This document shows, one piece after another, positions 8,908-17,945 of a DNA stretch of 64,000 nucleotides. Each line of letters opens with the position of its first letter. Position 1 is the first letter of the stretch. The DNA is taken from positions 558,001-622,000 of the forward strand of contig NZ_CP122960.1 in NCBI RefSeq assembly GCF_029854195.1, in the 5' to 3' direction. Under the pieces are notes generated by a model. That model was given only the letters and a program-made list of their open reading frames with translations. It ran no database searches and had not been told where the DNA came from. The stretch comes from Amylibacter sp. IMCC11727 (lineage in GTDB: Bacteria; Pseudomonadota; Alphaproteobacteria; Rhodobacterales; Rhodobacteraceae). A program made the translations under genes and the position numbers.

Positions 8908-8929
8908 TTGGGCGCATGATCGCGCCCAA
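8908..8929 (+). terminator. Hairpin after parC
   Basis: TTGGGCGC-ATGATC-GCGCCCAA is a perfect 8-bp stem 13 bp after the parC stop. It is followed by an A-tract rather than a T-tract on the plus strand, so it is not a canonical intrinsic terminator. It may partly terminate or protect the 3' end. Confidence 0.45.
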
Positions 8930-8957
8930 TAAAAAAGAATAATATTGAGGGCAGATC

Positions 8958-10250
8958 ATGAGCAGTGATTTTTCCAACGACCCGTTTGCGCGATTGCGCC
9001 AATCAGATACGCGTGTGGCAGCGCCATCGAGCCCGCCGATGGAGCTGGAGTATCGGGGGGAGCAGGGGCCGCTGTTTTGGTTGGCGTTGAAGACGGCGTT
9101 GCTGACGTTGGTCACGCTGGGATTTTATCGGTTCTGGGCCAAGACGCGCATTCGCAAATATTTCTGGTCGGCCACGGCGCCCGGTGGGGACCCGATGGAA
9201 TACACAGGCAATGGGTTGGAAAAGCTATTGGGCTTTTTGATTGCGGTGGCGTTTTTGGCAATTTATCTGGGCTTGTTTCAAGTGTTGTTGTCGTTTGTGG
9301 GCATGTCCGTTTTGTCAGGTGGGGATGGCCCTGAGGCTCGCGCGATGCAAGTTCTGTTGGGGCAGGCCACATTGTTGGCGGTGATCCCGTTCATCTTTTA
9401 CGCGCAGTACCGCGCACGGCGATATATCTTGTCGCGTACCCGTTGGCGCGGGGTTCGGTTTGGCGTGGATGCGGCCGCATGGGGATATGTGTGGCGGGCG
9501 ATAGTGCATTCGATCATCACCATTCTGTCGTTGGGATTGTTGCTGCCGCGCCAGACGTTTTGGCTCGAAAAGTATAAGATTGATCGCACGTGGTATGGCA
9601 ACACAAAGTTCGTTCAAGGGGGCAAGTGGACAAACCTGTATCCCGCCATGAAACACTATTTCATTGCGGCGGCATTGATTGTGGGCCCTGGGCTGTTGGT
9701 GGTGCTGCAAGACCAATTTGTGTGGCTGTTCTTTACCTTTATCGGGGCGGCGTGGTTTTATTATGCTTTTGCCTATTATCGGGTTGAGAGCTTTCGCATT
9801 CTTGGGGATCAGAAACGGTTGGGTGATCGGGTGGGATTTATCACCGCCCCGCGCGCGGCCAAGGTGTTTTGGACCTATGTTTTGGGGGCGTTGCTGGCGT
9901 CTACTTGTGCGGGTCTGGTGTTTTCTGCGTTTTCGCTGGTTGCGTCGAATTTCATGGGTTTGACCACGCTTGATCTGTTGGCGCTGGGGGATCAGTTGTT
10001 TGATCCCAACAACCTGAGCGTGGCGTTTTTTTTCGGGGCGGCTTTGTTTGTGATCGGCTATATTGCGATGCTGCTGAGTTATGGTGTGTTTGGCATCATT
10101 TTTGTCAGCCAGCCCGTTTTGGAACACTATGTGGTGGAAACCAAAATTCTGAATTCCGATGCGCTTGATGATATTCAGCAACGTTCGCGCGATGAAATGG
10201 TTGAGGCCGAAGGCTTTGCTGATGCGCTCGATGTTGGGGCCGCGATTTAA
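8958..10250 (+). CDS. DUF898 (YjgN-like) polytopic membrane protein
   Basis: 430 residues. It has the family hallmark: an aromatic segment LGFYRFWAKTRIRKYFW after the first membrane helix, repeated in variant form (YRVESFRILG). About eight hydrophobic helices span residues 35-390, ending in a soluble acidic tail. Molecular function of DUF898 is not established. The stop is followed 10 bp later by an M48 metalloprotease gene, suggesting an operon and a joint envelope role. Confidence 0.85.
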   Translation: MSSDFSNDPFARLRQSDTRVAAPSSPPMELEYRGEQGPLFWLALKTALLTLVTLGFYRFWAKTRIRKYFWSATAPGGDPMEYTGNGLEKLLGFLIAVAFLAIYLGLFQVLLSFVGMSVLSGGDGPEARAMQVLLGQATLLAVIPFIFYAQYRARRYILSRTRWRGVRFGVDAAAWGYVWRAIVHSIITILSLGLLLPRQTFWLEKYKIDRTWYGNTKFVQGGKWTNLYPAMKHYFIAAALIVGPGLLVVLQDQFVWLFFTFIGAAWFYYAFAYYRVESFRILGDQKRLGDRVGFITAPRAAKVFWTYVLGALLASTCAGLVFSAFSLVASNFMGLTTLDLLALGDQLFDPNNLSVAFFFGAALFVIGYIAMLLSYGVFGIIFVSQPVLEHYVVETKILNSDALDDIQQRSRDEMVEAEGFADALDVGAAI

Positions 10251-10260
10251 GGAGAGTATG

Positions 10261-11379
10261 ATGCTGCAATCCGCACCCGCAGAGGGCAAGTATTTCGATG
10301 GGAAATCCGCGCGGCAGTTGCCTGTTGGGGTGTTTGCCGATCAACGGCATGGCAGCCAAGTTCTGGTGATCCAACCGGTGAATGCCGCCGAGATTATCTG
10401 GCCGTTGGACGAATTGCGCGAGGTGCGCGAACAGGCGCGGGGCGAAGGTATTGTTCTGAAGCTGGGGCAAGAGGGTATCGCGCGGTTGATTTTGGTGCAT
10501 GACGAGGCCGCAGAATTTGTGCGTGCCGCTGCGCCGAATTTGGGCAAGGTGCGGGTGCAGAAATCCAAGTTGCGGCAATTGGCGGTTTGGTCCGGGGGGG
10601 CCGTGGCATCGGTTTTGCTGATTATGTTCGTGATCTTGCCTGCCTTATCAAACCAATTGGCTACCATGATCCCTGTGGAACGTGAGGCGGCCATTGGCCA
10701 AGCGGCGATGACGCAAATTCATACGTTTCTGGGGGGCAGCGAAGAGAAAGATTTGACCTGTCGCAATCCTGACGGGCTGCGCGCGTTGCAAAAGATGACA
10801 AGGCGGATCGTGGGAGACACCGAGATCCCGTATGATTTGCAGGTCAAAGTGTACAAACACAAGATGATCAACGCTTTCGCCGTGCCAGGGGGCAATGTGG
10901 TGTTGTTTGAAGGATTGTTAGATGCGGCCCGATCCCCTGAAGAGGTGGCAGGTGTGCTGGGTCATGAAGTGGGCCATGTGGTGAACCGTGATCCCATGCG
11001 TTTGACCCTGCGGTCTGCAGGATCGGTGGGTATTTTGGGCATGGTGTTTGGCGATTTTGCGGGCGGGTTTATGGCGCTGGCGCTGACGGAACGGTTGATT
11101 TCGGCGCAATATGCACAGGATGCGGAATCTGGTGCAGATGAGTTTGCCCATGAATTGTTGGCGGATGCTGGATTGCCAGCCGCGTCATTCGCAGAGTTTT
11201 TCGTAACCTTGAAGGACAAGCACGGAGATCAGAAAGGGTTGATGTCCCATTTGGCATCGCACCCCAATCTGGACGGCCGTGCCGCCGCTGCGGTGGCCGC
11301 AGATGTGATTGGGGATGCGGAATATGAGCCGGTTTTGACCCCTTTGGAATGGCGCGCGTTGCAAAAAATCTGCGACTAG
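10261..11379 (+). CDS. M48-family metalloprotease with one membrane helix
   Basis: 372 residues. The zinc site HEVGH is at 235-239, and the third ligand is probably Glu289 in AESGADEFA. This is the M48 (HtpX/BepA/LoiP) arrangement. A single hydrophobic helix (about 107-130) separates a cytoplasmic-looking N-terminal domain (1-105) from the catalytic part, which is presumably periplasmic. Start: two consecutive ATG codons (10258, 10261) follow GGAGAG; the second gives normal spacing. It likely acts in envelope quality control together with the preceding DUF898 protein. Confidence 0.9.
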   Translation: MLQSAPAEGKYFDGKSARQLPVGVFADQRHGSQVLVIQPVNAAEIIWPLDELREVREQARGEGIVLKLGQEGIARLILVHDEAAEFVRAAAPNLGKVRVQKSKLRQLAVWSGGAVASVLLIMFVILPALSNQLATMIPVEREAAIGQAAMTQIHTFLGGSEEKDLTCRNPDGLRALQKMTRRIVGDTEIPYDLQVKVYKHKMINAFAVPGGNVVLFEGLLDAARSPEEVAGVLGHEVGHVVNRDPMRLTLRSAGSVGILGMVFGDFAGGFMALALTERLISAQYAQDAESGADEFAHELLADAGLPAASFAEFFVTLKDKHGDQKGLMSHLASHPNLDGRAAAAVAADVIGDAEYEPVLTPLEWRALQKICD

Positions 11380-11431
11380 GGTTGTCGTTTTTAAGGTAGC
11401 GGGCAGGGAAACTTGGACGCAGGTTTGAGGG

Positions 11432-12214
11432 ATGAAAGATATCCTAGACCTGTCCCGTTTCCCGATTGATCAAACTGGATCTGCCCCGTGGCATGATTTG
11501 GTTGCCCGATGTCGCGCTGATTTGGCCGCAGAAGGCATGTTCAACCTTGATGGTTTGTTGCGCCGCGAGGTTGCCGAAAAGACCGCAGCAGATTTGATGC
11601 CAAAGTTTGATAGCGAGAGTTTTTCGCATGTGCGGCAGCACAATATTTATTTCAAGAAGTCCATCCCAGAGCTGGACGATGATCATCCTGCATTGGTGAT
11701 GCGTGAAACGTCAAACCGAACGCTGTGTGCCGATCAACTGGGGCAGGGGGCGTTGATGCGGTTATATGAATGGGAGCCGTTCATCGTGTTTTTGGCGGCC
11801 TGCATGGAAAAGCCCGTGTTGCACACGATGGGTGATCCCTTGGCGCGTGTGAATGTGATGGCGTATACTGATGGGCAGGCGTTGAATTGGCATTTTGACC
11901 GATCCGAGTTCACAACCACATTGTTATTGCAAGCGCCCGATCAGGGCGGCGCGTTTGAGTATTGTTCCGATTTGCGCCGTGATGATGATCCGAATTATGA
12001 CGGCGTGGCCAGATTACTGCGGGGTGCGGAACCGACCAAACAGATTGATCTGTCCGCAGGGACGTTGAATGTGTTTGCGGGTAAAAACACGGCCCACCGT
12101 GTGACCCCTGTGATCGGGAATACGCCCCGTATGATCGCGGTGTTTTCGTATTACGAAACCCCTGATGTGATGTTTTCCGAGGAAGAGCGCCTTGGGTTTT
12201 ATGGGCGGGTTTAG
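11432..12214 (+). CDS. Fe(II)/2-oxoglutarate oxygenase of the HalD/BesD-like group
   Basis: 260 residues. The iron site is His154-x-Asp156 (WHFDRSEF) plus His222 (NTAHRVTPV), and Arg in TPRMIAVFSYY is the likely 2-oxoglutarate anchor. The overall pattern, including LNWHFD, GGAFEYCSDLR and the AHRV strand, resembles the BesD/HalD family of carrier-independent amino-acid halogenases. Those halogenases have Gly in place of the Asp, which is retained here. I therefore infer a hydroxylase, possibly on a free amino acid. It sits alone between the protease gene and the convergent P450 gene. Confidence 0.75.
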   Translation: MKDILDLSRFPIDQTGSAPWHDLVARCRADLAAEGMFNLDGLLRREVAEKTAADLMPKFDSESFSHVRQHNIYFKKSIPELDDDHPALVMRETSNRTLCADQLGQGALMRLYEWEPFIVFLAACMEKPVLHTMGDPLARVNVMAYTDGQALNWHFDRSEFTTTLLLQAPDQGGAFEYCSDLRRDDDPNYDGVARLLRGAEPTKQIDLSAGTLNVFAGKNTAHRVTPVIGNTPRMIAVFSYYETPDVMFSEEERLGFYGRV

Positions 12215-12258
12215 CCGCTGCATGTGCAGCAGATCGCGTAAAAAACCAGTGTGGGCGT

Positions 12259-13623
12259 TTAAACGGGCGTCACCTTTAGCGGAACGCCGCCTTCGGGGCG
12301 GAGTGTGACAACCAGAACGGGTTTCGGATCTTTGCCTGGGATGCGTTCAAATTTAAAGCGCGAGATCAGGGTTGAGAGAATGATTTGTGCTTCGATCATG
12401 GCAAAATGGCTGCCGATGCAGACGCGGGGGCCATCGCCAAAGGGCAGCCAACTGAAGCGGTCATACTCTGCGCCTTTGCCAAAGCGATCTGGATCGAACG
12501 TATCGGGGTCGTCCCACAGCAATTCGTTTCGGTGCAGTGCATAGACCGGCAGCATAACGGTGTCTTTGGGTTTGATATTGCGACCGCACAATGTGTCTGC
12601 GTCTTGGGCGGTGCGTGACAGGAATGCAGCGGGGGGATACAGGCGCAGTGTTTCTTTGATCACCTGTTCGCAGTAGGGCATTTTCGTCACGTCGTCGTAT
12701 GTGGCGGTGCGCCCGTTCAAAACCGATTGAGACTCAGCGCGGAGTTTTTCCTGCACCTTTGGGTCAAAGGCACAGAGGTATAAAGCCCAGCCGAGGGTCA
12801 GGGCGGTGGTTTCATGCCCTGCTACGATAAACGCCAACAGGTTATCGCGCAGTTCGGATTGGTTCATTTGACGGCCCGATTTCGGGTCTTCCCCTTCCAT
12901 CAGCAGATCGAGCAGGTCGGGGATGTCCTTGGGGCCAGAGGCGCGGCGGGCGTTGATGCTTTGATCTGCGATCTCTTTCATTTTGGTGAGGGAGTTTGGC
13001 CCGAATAGGCGGGATAGGCGTGGCACCCATGTGGGCACGCCCATAATGTCAAACAGCGACACGCGGGCAGTTTGGTCGATATAGGCATCAATGGCGCGGT
13101 GGACGGCATCAGGGTCCATGGCGCCTGATCCTGAAAAGGTTACGTCTGAGATGACTTCGAATGTGGTGCGCACCATTTCATCAAAAACGTCTGCTTCGCC
13201 ATTCGCCGCGGCAAGACGATCGCTTGCGGCTTGGGCACGGGCGGACATGATGGGGGCAAGAGCGGCGATGTTGCGGTGGGAAAACACAGGGGCAGCGGCG
13301 CGACGTTGCCAGCGCCAGTGCGCCCCTTCGGCAATGAACATGCTGTCGCCAATGGCGGGGCGCAGGATGTTTTTGGTCACATCGGATTTTGGATAGATGT
13401 CGAGCTTGTCTTTTAAAATGCGGCGGTTGGCGGTGGGGTCCATGACCATATGCCAACGGATGATTCCCGTTTTACCCGTGACGATGGGTTGCTTTACGGC
13501 CACTTGCGGGATGATCGCGATCAGGTTTTTTCGCGCAAGTTGCAGGGTTTCCCAGATCGACATGATCCGCGTGACCAATTCAACCTTGGGCGGCTGTTCG
13601 CGTGTCATCTGTCCATCGGGCAT
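12259..13623 (-). CDS. Cytochrome P450
   Basis: 454 residues. The I-helix oxygen-activation motif is AGHETTA, the K-helix ETLRLYPP, and the haem loop PFGDGPRVCIG with the thiolate Cys at about 402. There is no membrane anchor, so it is a soluble class I-type enzyme that needs ferredoxin partners, none of which is adjacent. Overall similarity is to CYP102/CYP4-like fatty-acid or terpene hydroxylases, but the substrate cannot be assigned. It is convergent with the oxygenase gene and divergent from tuf. Confidence 0.93.
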   Translation of the reverse strand: MPDGQMTREQPPKVELVTRIMSIWETLQLARKNLIAIIPQVAVKQPIVTGKTGIIRWHMVMDPTANRRILKDKLDIYPKSDVTKNILRPAIGDSMFIAEGAHWRWQRRAAAPVFSHRNIAALAPIMSARAQAASDRLAAANGEADVFDEMVRTTFEVISDVTFSGSGAMDPDAVHRAIDAYIDQTARVSLFDIMGVPTWVPRLSRLFGPNSLTKMKEIADQSINARRASGPKDIPDLLDLLMEGEDPKSGRQMNQSELRDNLLAFIVAGHETTALTLGWALYLCAFDPKVQEKLRAESQSVLNGRTATYDDVTKMPYCEQVIKETLRLYPPAAFLSRTAQDADTLCGRNIKPKDTVMLPVYALHRNELLWDDPDTFDPDRFGKGAEYDRFSWLPFGDGPRVCIGSHFAMIEAQIILSTLISRFKFERIPGKDPKPVLVVTLRPEGGVPLKVTPV

Positions 13624-13895
13624 TCTGTTTCCAATCGCGATAAATGTCTTGGACTAACTATAGGTGGATTTGTTGGTTTAACCAGTTACAGACACGAGTT
13701 TTGGCATTTTGCGCCTGAGGCGCAGATTTTCGAGACAAACTGCCCCAAAGCCCAATAATACTGGTTGATTTTTAAGCCAAGGCGCATTACGTGGCACGCA
13801 TCTATTATAGGGGTGCAGATGCACCGCTGTCGGCCCATAGATCGGGCCAAGCAACACGGCGTAACACCGCGCCAAAGATAACGGAGGCCAGCGAT
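13624..13895 (+). promoter_or_regulatory. Intergenic leader upstream of tuf
   Basis: This 272-bp divergent region holds the tuf leader. A TATTAT hexamer at 13803-13808 could be the tuf -10 box; no good -35 is visible. The reading frame is open from 13791 into tuf, but tuf homologues start at 13896, where GGAGG (13884-13888) gives a proper ribosome-binding site. Confidence 0.35.
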
Positions 13896-15074
13896 ATGGC
13901 AAAAGAGAAGTTTGAACGTAATAAGCCGCACGTAAACATCGGCACGATTGGCCACGTTGACCACGGTAAGACAACGTTGACAGCTGCGATTACAAAGCAG
14001 TTTTCGAATGAGTTTAAAGCCTACGACGAGATCGACGGCGCGCCAGAAGAAAAAGCCCGTGGGATCACCATTTCCACAGCGCACGTTGAGTATGAGACTG
14101 AAGGTCGTCACTACGCCCACGTTGATTGCCCAGGCCACGCTGACTATGTGAAAAACATGATCACGGGTGCGGCGCAGATGGACGGCGCGATCTTGGTTGT
14201 GAACGCGGCTGATGGCCCTATGCCACAAACACGCGAGCACATCTTGCTGGGTCGCCAGGTTGGCATCCCGCACATGGTTGTGTTCATGAACAAAGTGGAC
14301 CAAGTGGACGACGAAGAGCTGCTGGAACTCGTTGAAATGGAGATCCGTGAGCTGTTGTCCGAGTACGATTACCCAGGTGATGATATCCCAATCATCGCGG
14401 GCTCTGCTCTGGCTGCTTTGGAAGACCGCGACGACAACATTGGTAAAGACAAGATCGCTGAGCTGATGGCGGCTGTGGATGAGTACATCCCGACACCCGC
14501 CCGTGCGGTTGACCAGCCGTTCCTGATGCCAATCGAGGACGTGTTCTCAATCTCTGGCCGTGGTACAGTTGTAACAGGCCGTGTAGAGCGTGGCGCGATC
14601 AACGTTGGCGACAGCATCGAGATCGTTGGTATCAAAGACACGACAACAACCACATGTACGGGTGTTGAAATGTTCCGCAAGCTGCTGGATCGCGGTGAAG
14701 CAGGCGACAACATCGGCGCGTTGCTGCGTGGTGTTGACCGTGATGCGGTTGAGCGTGGTCAGGTATTGTGTGCGCCGGGTTCTGTGAACCCACACACAAA
14801 GTTCGAAGCTGAGGTTTACATCTTGACCAAAGAAGAGGGTGGCCGTCACACGCCGTTCTTTGCGAACTACCGTCCACAGTTCTACTTCCGTACAACGGAC
14901 GTGACAGGCACAGTTGAGCTGCCATCTGGCACAGAAATGGTGATGCCGGGCGATAACCTGAAGTTCAACGTTGAGCTGATCGCCCCAATCGCGATGGAAC
15001 AAGGCCTGCGCTTTGCGATCCGCGAAGGCGGCCGCACAGTGGGCTCCGGTGTTGTGTCCAAAATCAACGAGTAA
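13896..15074 (+). CDS. tuf: Elongation factor Tu
   Basis: 392 residues. GTPase motifs are GHVDHGKT (G1), the switch I region GITISTAHVEY, DCPGH (G3) and NKVD (G4), followed by domains II and III. It delivers aminoacyl-tRNA to the ribosome. It is a stand-alone copy with its own terminator, near tRNA-Trp, the usual arrangement of one tuf copy next to the tRNA-Trp/secE region in alphaproteobacteria. Confidence 0.98.
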   Translation: MAKEKFERNKPHVNIGTIGHVDHGKTTLTAAITKQFSNEFKAYDEIDGAPEEKARGITISTAHVEYETEGRHYAHVDCPGHADYVKNMITGAAQMDGAILVVNAADGPMPQTREHILLGRQVGIPHMVVFMNKVDQVDDEELLELVEMEIRELLSEYDYPGDDIPIIAGSALAALEDRDDNIGKDKIAELMAAVDEYIPTPARAVDQPFLMPIEDVFSISGRGTVVTGRVERGAINVGDSIEIVGIKDTTTTTCTGVEMFRKLLDRGEAGDNIGALLRGVDRDAVERGQVLCAPGSVNPHTKFEAEVYILTKEEGGRHTPFFANYRPQFYFRTTDVTGTVELPSGTEMVMPGDNLKFNVELIAPIAMEQGLRFAIREGGRTVGSGVVSKINE

Positions 15075-15114
15075 GTTGATTTTCGCCCGTTAATCCGGGC
15101 ATCGAAATTTCAAG

Positions 15115-15144
15115 AACCCCGCGCAGTTTTGTGCGGGGTTTTTT
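15115..15144 (+). terminator. Intrinsic terminator of tuf
   Basis: AACCCCGC and GCGGGGTT form a perfect stem with a 10-nt loop, followed by a T-run. Confidence 0.9.
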
Positions 15145-15283
15145 CGTGGCAGGTTTGACAAATCGGCAACCATCCCAAAATGAATTTTGAATTTACGTTT
15201 GGTTCAACACGTGGGTCGGTTGTCTTGCCTATGCAATTCCGTCATTCTGGCCGCACACTTATCGCGTGTGTTTTGGGGGGCGT

Positions 15284-16315
15284 ATGTCGCGTCGAAAGAA
15301 AATTCTGGTTACAGGCGGGTCTGGGTTTATCGCCAAGCATATCATTTTGCAGTTGTTGAATGACGGCTTTGAGGTGCGGGCGTCTGTGCGGTCTTTGGAT
15401 CGGACCCCTGAAATTATGGATGCAATGGTTCAGCATGCCAAAGACACGCGCAATTTGGAAAAACGGCTGACATTTTGCCAACTTGATCTGATGTCTGATG
15501 ATGGATGGTCCGAGGCGTTGGAAAATTGCCAAGCGTTGATGCACACCGCATCACCCTTTCCCATGGAACAGCCCGACAATGAAGACGATGTGATCAAGCC
15601 TGCGGTGGATGGCACGTTGCGTGCGTTGCGCGCAGCCCAAGCGGCGGGTGTTGAGCGTATTATTCTGACATCATCTGTGGTGTCGATTTACAACAAACGG
15701 TTGGCGGCAGGGCGTAATCGGTATGATGAAACCGATTGGTCTGAAAACAATTCGCCCATGGCCACGGCTTATTCCAAATCCAAAACACTGGCGGAAAAAG
15801 CGGCGTGGAATTACGTGCGCGAGCATCCTGAGTTGAAACTGACGACGATTTGCCCTTCGCTGGTGTTAGGGCCGCCGCTGGATGAAACAATTGGCACATC
15901 GTTGAAGGTGATTGCGCGTCTGTTGTCTGGCAAAGATCCGATGGTACCCAATCTGGGCATGGCTTTGGTGGATGTGCGCGATGTGGCGCAGATGCATGTG
16001 CGTGCGTTGCAGCGGCCCGAAAGTGCAGGCAATCGGTATATCGGGTCTGAACGGTTTATGTGGATGCGCGACATCGCATTGGTGTTAAAGGCGGAGTATC
16101 CTGATCGGAAAATTCCGATGCGCGTCGCGCCTGATTGGCTGATGCGGATCATGGGGATGTTCGACAAAACGATTAAGAGCATTTTGCCATCCCTTGGGCA
16201 TGAAGTGCCTTTGGACAATTCCGCCGCTGCCGAAGTGTTAGGTATTGAATTCATCGAGGCGCGGCAGGCCATTCGGACATCCGCATCGAGCCTGATCCGC
16301 GCAGAGATTGTGTGA
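15284..16315 (+). CDS. NAD(P)-dependent aldehyde/ketone reductase, extended SDR (dihydroflavonol-reductase-like)
   Basis: 343 residues. The nucleotide motif is VTGGSGFIAKH (about 9-19), and the catalytic YSKSK motif follows TSSVVSIY. This matches the extended-SDR group of dihydroflavonol 4-reductase/aldehyde reductases. The start at 15284 follows GGGGGG. Physiological substrate unknown. It stands alone between tuf and a membrane protein gene. Confidence 0.88.
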   Translation: MSRRKKILVTGGSGFIAKHIILQLLNDGFEVRASVRSLDRTPEIMDAMVQHAKDTRNLEKRLTFCQLDLMSDDGWSEALENCQALMHTASPFPMEQPDNEDDVIKPAVDGTLRALRAAQAAGVERIILTSSVVSIYNKRLAAGRNRYDETDWSENNSPMATAYSKSKTLAEKAAWNYVREHPELKLTTICPSLVLGPPLDETIGTSLKVIARLLSGKDPMVPNLGMALVDVRDVAQMHVRALQRPESAGNRYIGSERFMWMRDIALVLKAEYPDRKIPMRVAPDWLMRIMGMFDKTIKSILPSLGHEVPLDNSAAAEVLGIEFIEARQAIRTSASSLIRAEIV

Positions 16316-16430
16316 TTTTACCGCCGATCTGTGGCGATTAAGACTCAGACCCAGAAGCAAGCGACCCTGACGCGGTGCGGCGGGTTCGGATCGCTTGATT
16401 TTGCGGGGCAACCGCGTGAAAACTGCGGCC

Positions 16431-17594
16431 ATGGTAACAAATACACACTCCGCCAATCTGTTATGGCTTAAACGTTTGGTCATTTTGATCTTTGGGCTGG
16501 CCATTTTGCAAAATCTGCTGCCGCCCAACGGGTTTTCAGGCACGGTTTTGATCTTTGACTATGAATTCGGGTTGATGCGCCGTGGCTTGATCGGGGAATT
16601 GGGCAATTTTTACTGGGGCGACACGGCGTCCGCCGCCGAGGTGTTGGCGGTGTCTGCCATCATGTCGTTGTTCGGTTTGGTGTGTCTGTTGGCCCTGATG
16701 GGGATGCGGCTGTTTTCGGGGCAAACGACGTTGTGGCTGGCGTTGCTGCTGGTCACGTCTTTTGCGTTTAAGGCGATTGTCGGGTTCACGGGTTATATGG
16801 ACATGATCCTGATCGGGTTGACGGCGCTGGCGGCAATGACGCCTGCGCAGCGGCTGATCGGGATTGTGGCGCGCACGCTGGCGGTGATTGTGGGGATGTT
16901 CTGCCACGAGATCATGCTGGCGTATTTTACCGTGTTTTTGTGTGTGGATTTGTGGATTGGGCGAGGGCACCGCATCACTTTGCGCGAAGTATCCTTGGCC
17001 AGTGTGCCGATGATAGGCGCTCTTGCTGTCTTTGTGGTTTTGCAGGTGTTTGGGCATGTGTCTGCCAGTGATGTGCCCCAGATCGTAGACTACGTTAACC
17101 AAAAAGCCGCGTTCACTGCGGATACGGAAGCCACCGATGTGATTGGCCGTTCGGTCCGTGATAACCTTGCGTTGATGGCGCAAAAACGCGGTGAAATGGG
17201 CTATCGCAGTTGGCTGATTTTTGATGGCATTCCGCTGGCGATCATGATGCTGTGGATGATCTGGTTGAACCTCCGGTTCATGGCGGCGCGGTTTAACGGA
17301 TTGGCGCAGTTTATGGTGGTTGCTGCGATTCTGGCGCCGCAGAGTTTGAACCTGATTGCCTTTGACGTGGTGCGGTTCGGCGCGATCAGTGTCTTGGTTG
17401 GGTTTCTGACACTGATGACGTTGATCCGCGCAGATGATGAGGCAGAGCAGCGGCTGAAGGAGATTTTAACCCTGCCTGTGTTTGTGGTGGTTTTGGTATT
17501 GAATCAACAGTTTATGGTGACACAGATCAACACAGGGTTGGCGCATCTGTACGAATTGCCCTGGGTGCTACTTGAGCAGCTTACATGGTTCTAA
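16431..17594 (+). CDS. Unknown polytopic inner-membrane protein
   Basis: About 387 residues from the ATG at 16431; GTG at 16416 or TTG at 16395 in the same frame are alternatives, because no strong ribosome-binding site decides. Around nine or ten hydrophobic helices are visible. A loop holding EFGLMRRGLIGELG and a membrane-embedded CHEIM motif are notable. The layout (FRRGLIG-type motif after the first helix) is reminiscent of uncharacterised membrane proteins linked to surface polysaccharide, but I do not recognise a named family. Confidence 0.75.
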   Translation: MVTNTHSANLLWLKRLVILIFGLAILQNLLPPNGFSGTVLIFDYEFGLMRRGLIGELGNFYWGDTASAAEVLAVSAIMSLFGLVCLLALMGMRLFSGQTTLWLALLLVTSFAFKAIVGFTGYMDMILIGLTALAAMTPAQRLIGIVARTLAVIVGMFCHEIMLAYFTVFLCVDLWIGRGHRITLREVSLASVPMIGALAVFVVLQVFGHVSASDVPQIVDYVNQKAAFTADTEATDVIGRSVRDNLALMAQKRGEMGYRSWLIFDGIPLAIMMLWMIWLNLRFMAARFNGLAQFMVVAAILAPQSLNLIAFDVVRFGAISVLVGFLTLMTLIRADDEAEQRLKEILTLPVFVVVLVLNQQFMVTQINTGLAHLYELPWVLLEQLTWF

Positions 17595-17688
17595 TGTGCC
17601 GCGCAAAAGTGGAAAACATCGCGCGATGGGTGGCTGTTTAAGCTTGCATCACTGCGAAAAACCAAATACCCATCGCCCCATCTGGTTT

Positions 17689-17764
17689 AGGGGTTTAGCT
17701 CAGTTGGTAGAGCATCGGTCTCCAAAACCGAGGGTCGTGGGTTCGAGTCCCTCAGCCCCTGCCA
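17689..17764 (+). tRNA. tRNA-Trp (anticodon CCA)
   Basis: A 76-nt cloverleaf: acceptor AGGGGTT pairs with AGCCCCT, followed by discriminator G and an encoded CCA. The anticodon loop CTCCAAA gives CCA. The T-arm is GTGGGTTCGAGTCC. Its 3' part doubles as the attachment site of the downstream integrative element, and the same 52 bp recur at 27540-27591. Confidence 0.97.
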
Positions 17765-17767
17765 GAT
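17716..17767 (+). repeat. Left attachment site within tRNA-Trp
   Basis: 52 bp from CGGTCTCC to GCCAGAT, identical to 27540-27591. The tRNA stays intact because the element end regenerates its 3' half. Confidence 0.93.
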
Positions 17768-17820
17768 AAATCAATAACTTAACTAGAACACTGAACTGTA
17801 TGAACGAGCCATTTGCCTGT

Positions 17821-17840
17821 TTGGGGGACAAATGGGGGAC
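17821..17840 (+). repeat. Candidate integrase arm-site repeat, left end
   Basis: TTGGGGGACAAATGGGGGAC holds two direct GGGGGAC copies 10 bp apart, 53 bp inside the left attachment site. The same motif recurs inside the right end at 27359-27380 and 27430-27441. Confidence 0.55.
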
Positions 17841-17896
17841 ACATGCCAAAATTCGCTACTATTAATTTGTAGATTTAGTTAAAATTTTTTCCTAGG

Positions 17897-17922
17897 TTTG
17901 GAGCGCCTGTTTCTGCTCCAAA
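17897..17922 (+). other. Hairpin before the ClpP-like gene
   Basis: TTTGGAGC and GCTCCAAA are perfect 8-bp arms around a 10-nt loop. It lies upstream of the preferred TTG start and could be an mRNA hairpin that limits translation or read-through from the tRNA. Confidence 0.45.
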
Positions 17923-17945
17923 CTATTTTCAAAAGAGAACCATCA

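Noticed and set aside
13791..13895. 35-codon N-terminal extension of EF-Tu
   Set aside because: In frame with tuf but absent from the family; the GGAGG at 13884 selects 13896.
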